A DNA stretch of 64,000 nt from Gyrodactylus bullatarudis (Eukaryota > Platyhelminthes > Monogenea > Gyrodactylidea > Gyrodactylidae): assembly GCA_012064415.1 (NCBI GenBank), contig SSNU01000327.1:461984-525983 (forward strand), given 5' to 3'. A program made the position numbers and the translations under genes. Positions 61,284 to 64,000 of the stretch are shown in pieces. The notes beneath the pieces were generated by a model that saw nothing but the letters and a program-made list of their open reading frames with translations, had not been told where the DNA came from and did not search any database. How positions within the stretch are numbered: position 1 is the first letter of the stretch; each line of letters begins with the position of its first letter.

Positions 61284-64000
61284 ATGATCCGACTTGTTGA
61301 CTATGTAGTAGTTTTAGAGACTGAAAAATCAGAGAAATGTGAGTTAAAAACCTTGTTTTACATTAAAATATCCATTGACTTGCGTTTTTCAGATCATGAC
61401 CAGTATTCAGGAAAGATTGTACAGAAATTTCCTGAAAATGATTGGAAAGACTTTTCTTTTGAGTCCATGATAAGTCAGATTTGTCAACCCTGTGGTTGGT
61501 ATATTTCGAAAGAGCGTCTTCCGCCCTCTTATTTCATTACACATTTGACAGATGTTAATTACAATAGATATTTTGCTTCTTGCTTAACATTTTATGAGGA
61601 ATATAAAGGAAAAAAATCGCGATCCTCATATGTTAAGCCTAAAATCAACGGTAAGTTGAATTTTAATATTATGTTTATTTTCTTATTGCTTGTTAACTTT
61701 ATTTAGGTCATGACCAGACTCAAAATTCAGAATTACAGAAACATGATCCGTATTTGATAAAGCCAGCTGAATATTTCGCTCCCAAGACGATAGTTCTTAT
61801 ATCACGACATCATCATATAGATGTTCTCAAAAACTGTTTATCTCTCCTCTATGTTTCTTTTGTGAACTCTAATCAATCTGGTGCCATTAACCCAACCTAT
61901 ACACTATCAAATAATCGTGAATTGGAAATACTTATTGCAAACATGTTGAGTTCTGTGAATATACCACCAGTTGGAGCTCCAAAATTCAGCTTTTCTCTCG
62001 GTATGGGGGATTTGCAAATAATTCAGCCTCCTCATTGTTCAACGATACCTGTCACAAAATTTTCAGTTGTTCGTCTCTTTCAGCATTTGAGTAAGTTTTT
62101 ATCATTCTTCTCACCAATTTAATATCTTAACTTTAAAATAAAATTCTCAGGTATTCAACAAGTCCTGATGATCTTCTCTGCAATCATTTGCGATGAAAAG
62201 ATTATTTTGGTATCTAGGAGTCTTAATCGTCTCTCGGAAAGTTGCCATGCTCTTAGCTCTATACTCTATCCACTTAAATATGGGTAAGTCTTTTTCAAAT
62301 ATTTCCTCTAAAACGGATCAAAATTTTTATCTCTAGCCATGCTTTTGTTCCAACCTTACCAAAAGCCCTGCTGGATTGCATTTATTGTCCAACACCATTT
62401 TTTTATGGCGTTCACTCTTCATACTTTGATATTATTGGAGATATGGTAATCAATATTATAAAAAATTCCTTTCTAAATATAATCATTTTTTAAATTAAAA
62501 TTAGACTGATATATTTGCTGCTGACTTGGATGGTGGAAACGTTTACAGTCCTGCCAATGTGAATCTACCCAAAATTCCCAGTCCATTTTACGATGTCATT
62601 ATGGAAAATTTATACAAGGTCCAAATATACCTCTTAATTGTTACTTTTCAATTTATCTATACTCTTCTTTCTTGTTTAGATATTGAAACCAGAACTTTTG
62701 ACTTCTGACCAATTGTATGCTGAAGAAGAATTGGCTAGTGATCACGAACAAGTTTATCATAATCGAATTTATGACAATATTTCTCCAGATGAATCTCTCA
62801 ATTGGAAAGATAAACAATTAAGAGCTGTCTTCTTGAACCTTTTCACAACACTTTTCGCTGGCTATCGCTCATGCTTATTCATTACTAGAATTCATCCCAG
62901 ACCAGTTATTTTCTTTAACAAGGTAAATAATAATATTGAATTTATTCACCAAATAACAAAAAAAATTAATGGACCAAAAACTTTTACAGACATTATTTCT
63001 GCTGTTGCGGGGAATATCAGAGAAAGATCCATTCTTTTCAGCCCTGTTGTCAAGCATGCGATTTCTTGCATTCATACAAGAACGAGGAGCATCATTTAGA
63101 ATTTGTGATACCTTTGACGATGAGTACGACATGGCTCGGGGTCGTCAACCGGGTAAAGTTAACCACCAATCAAATTTACAGCTGTCTGATACCACCAATG
63201 AAGAGTCTCTCTTCAATCACGAGAGTAACTCAAACTTTCAACAAATTAATAAAGTATCCAGGAAACTTCTTGACAATGTGAGTATTTCATTGAAATATAT
63301 CATCAGAGCACTTAGGAAACAAGTCTTTTATCATATAGGAATGTCCTGGAAATATGGTTATAAAGCATCAGATGCCCCCTGAAGCTACAAATGCCTATAA
63401 ACGTCTCCATCAGCTTCCCTTTCCAATACTGGACACTAATTTTATCACTGAAAAGATTGAAGAAAATCTCAGGAAAAAGAACAAATCCTTTGAGTATACC
63501 CATACACCTGAACCAAGATTTGTTCCTGTTGGTCAATATCTTGATCGACAAATATTCCGAGCTGAAACTCTCTCTGATAAGAATCGTGTCATCAGGGGTT
63601 TTGTTTCAGATGTCTTTGAAATGCAAATTACCGAAGCCCTCAAGGTAAATTTAGCCTTTCTACATGGAAACAATATGATTATTTTAAATGTTTAAATATT
63701 CTTTCCGAAAATAGAGAAGAAACACAATCAGACAAGATCTCCGTCTCAGACCATTCCGTCGTTTATTCATCGATGAACTTCATAGACATATATCAACCTC
63801 TTCAAAAGATGGCGTTGTCCAATATCAAAGTACACCTCTTTTTACCTTCAATGTTTTTTTTAATCATTATCATTTATTAAAATAATTAAATTTATTTTAA
63901 ATTGACAAATTACATACAAATTTACATTATTAATTTCTTCCATTTAATCACGCAGACTTTGATCAATATCTCTATTTGAATACAAAATCAGAGGAAATCG
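61284..64000 (+). CDS. SBF1/SBF2 (MTMR5/13)-type DENN protein, N-terminal part
   Basis: Exons: 61284-61338, 61393-61650, 61707-62090, 62151-62283, 62337-62445, 62505-62618, 62680-62922, 62990-63277, 63339-63644, 63715-63829 and 63956 to the window end; about 680 residues and still open. The start ([10 protein letters not shown], then [12 protein letters not shown] and [18 protein letters not shown]) matches the N-terminus of SBF pseudophosphatases. Upstream, central and downstream DENN blocks follow in order ([44 protein letters not shown]). The family acts as a Rab exchange factor and partner of myotubularins. The phosphatase-like, GRAM and PH parts would lie beyond the window. The donor after 62618 (GTCCAA) is poor. 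Confidence 0.9.

Noticed and set aside
1..64000. CRISPR arrays, operons or bacterial features
   Set aside because: None present; the spliced genes and repeats are animal.

Overview
The window is animal genomic DNA: AT-rich, with spliced genes, metazoan gene families (nicotinic acetylcholine receptor subunits, SBF/MTMR5-13, PIGO, ABCF1, UBE3D) and many degraded transposons. Several genes carry introns of only 27-41 nt with ordinary GT..AG ends, while neighbours use introns of about 55-70 nt or of 2-3 kb. That points to a small invertebrate with a compact-intron genome (an orthonectid, flatworm or rotifer would fit), but the species cannot be fixed from the sequence. All gene models were read by eye from splice sites and reading phase. 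A single N at 40100 marks an assembly join.

Layout. 1-8258 is mostly gene-poor: one probable first exon (2667-2780, minus), a MULE-type DNA transposon with long inverted ends (5134-6380) and a tRNA-like relic inside it. 8259-9847 is a UBE3D-type ubiquitin ligase. 10493-30406 holds four Cys-loop receptor genes (A plus, B plus, C minus, D plus), about 20 kb in all. Only B has the vicinal-cysteine alpha-type loop C; A, C and D are non-alpha, so the cluster could supply a heteromeric receptor. 28.9-34 kb has a dispersed repeat and a broken Penelope-like retroelement. 34817-35896 (minus) is a secreted carbonic-anhydrase-like protein that has lost all three zinc histidines. 38058-40099 is a transposon with 236-bp inverted ends, followed by a LINE scrap and a 661-bp MITE.

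42846-44648 is an intronless gene of unknown function. 45988-46660 is a second decayed copy of the 38-kb transposase family. 47064-48670 (minus) is a Thr/Ser-rich mucin-like repeat gene carrying stops and a frameshift. 49091-50822 is a dead piggyBac copy, and 52095-52724 is its deletion derivative with intact TTAA target sites. 52998-57366 (minus) is PIGO, with foldback elements in two introns. 57788-61192 (minus) is ABCF1 with a 120-bp coding tandem repeat. It is head to head, 91 bp apart, with an SBF1/2-type DENN gene (61284 to the window end, partial).

An inverted pair of CCAAT boxes (ATTGG, 12-15 bp, CCAAT) lies upstream of receptor genes A, B and D (shared with C) and of the intronless gene. 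It is the clearest shared regulatory signal in the window.
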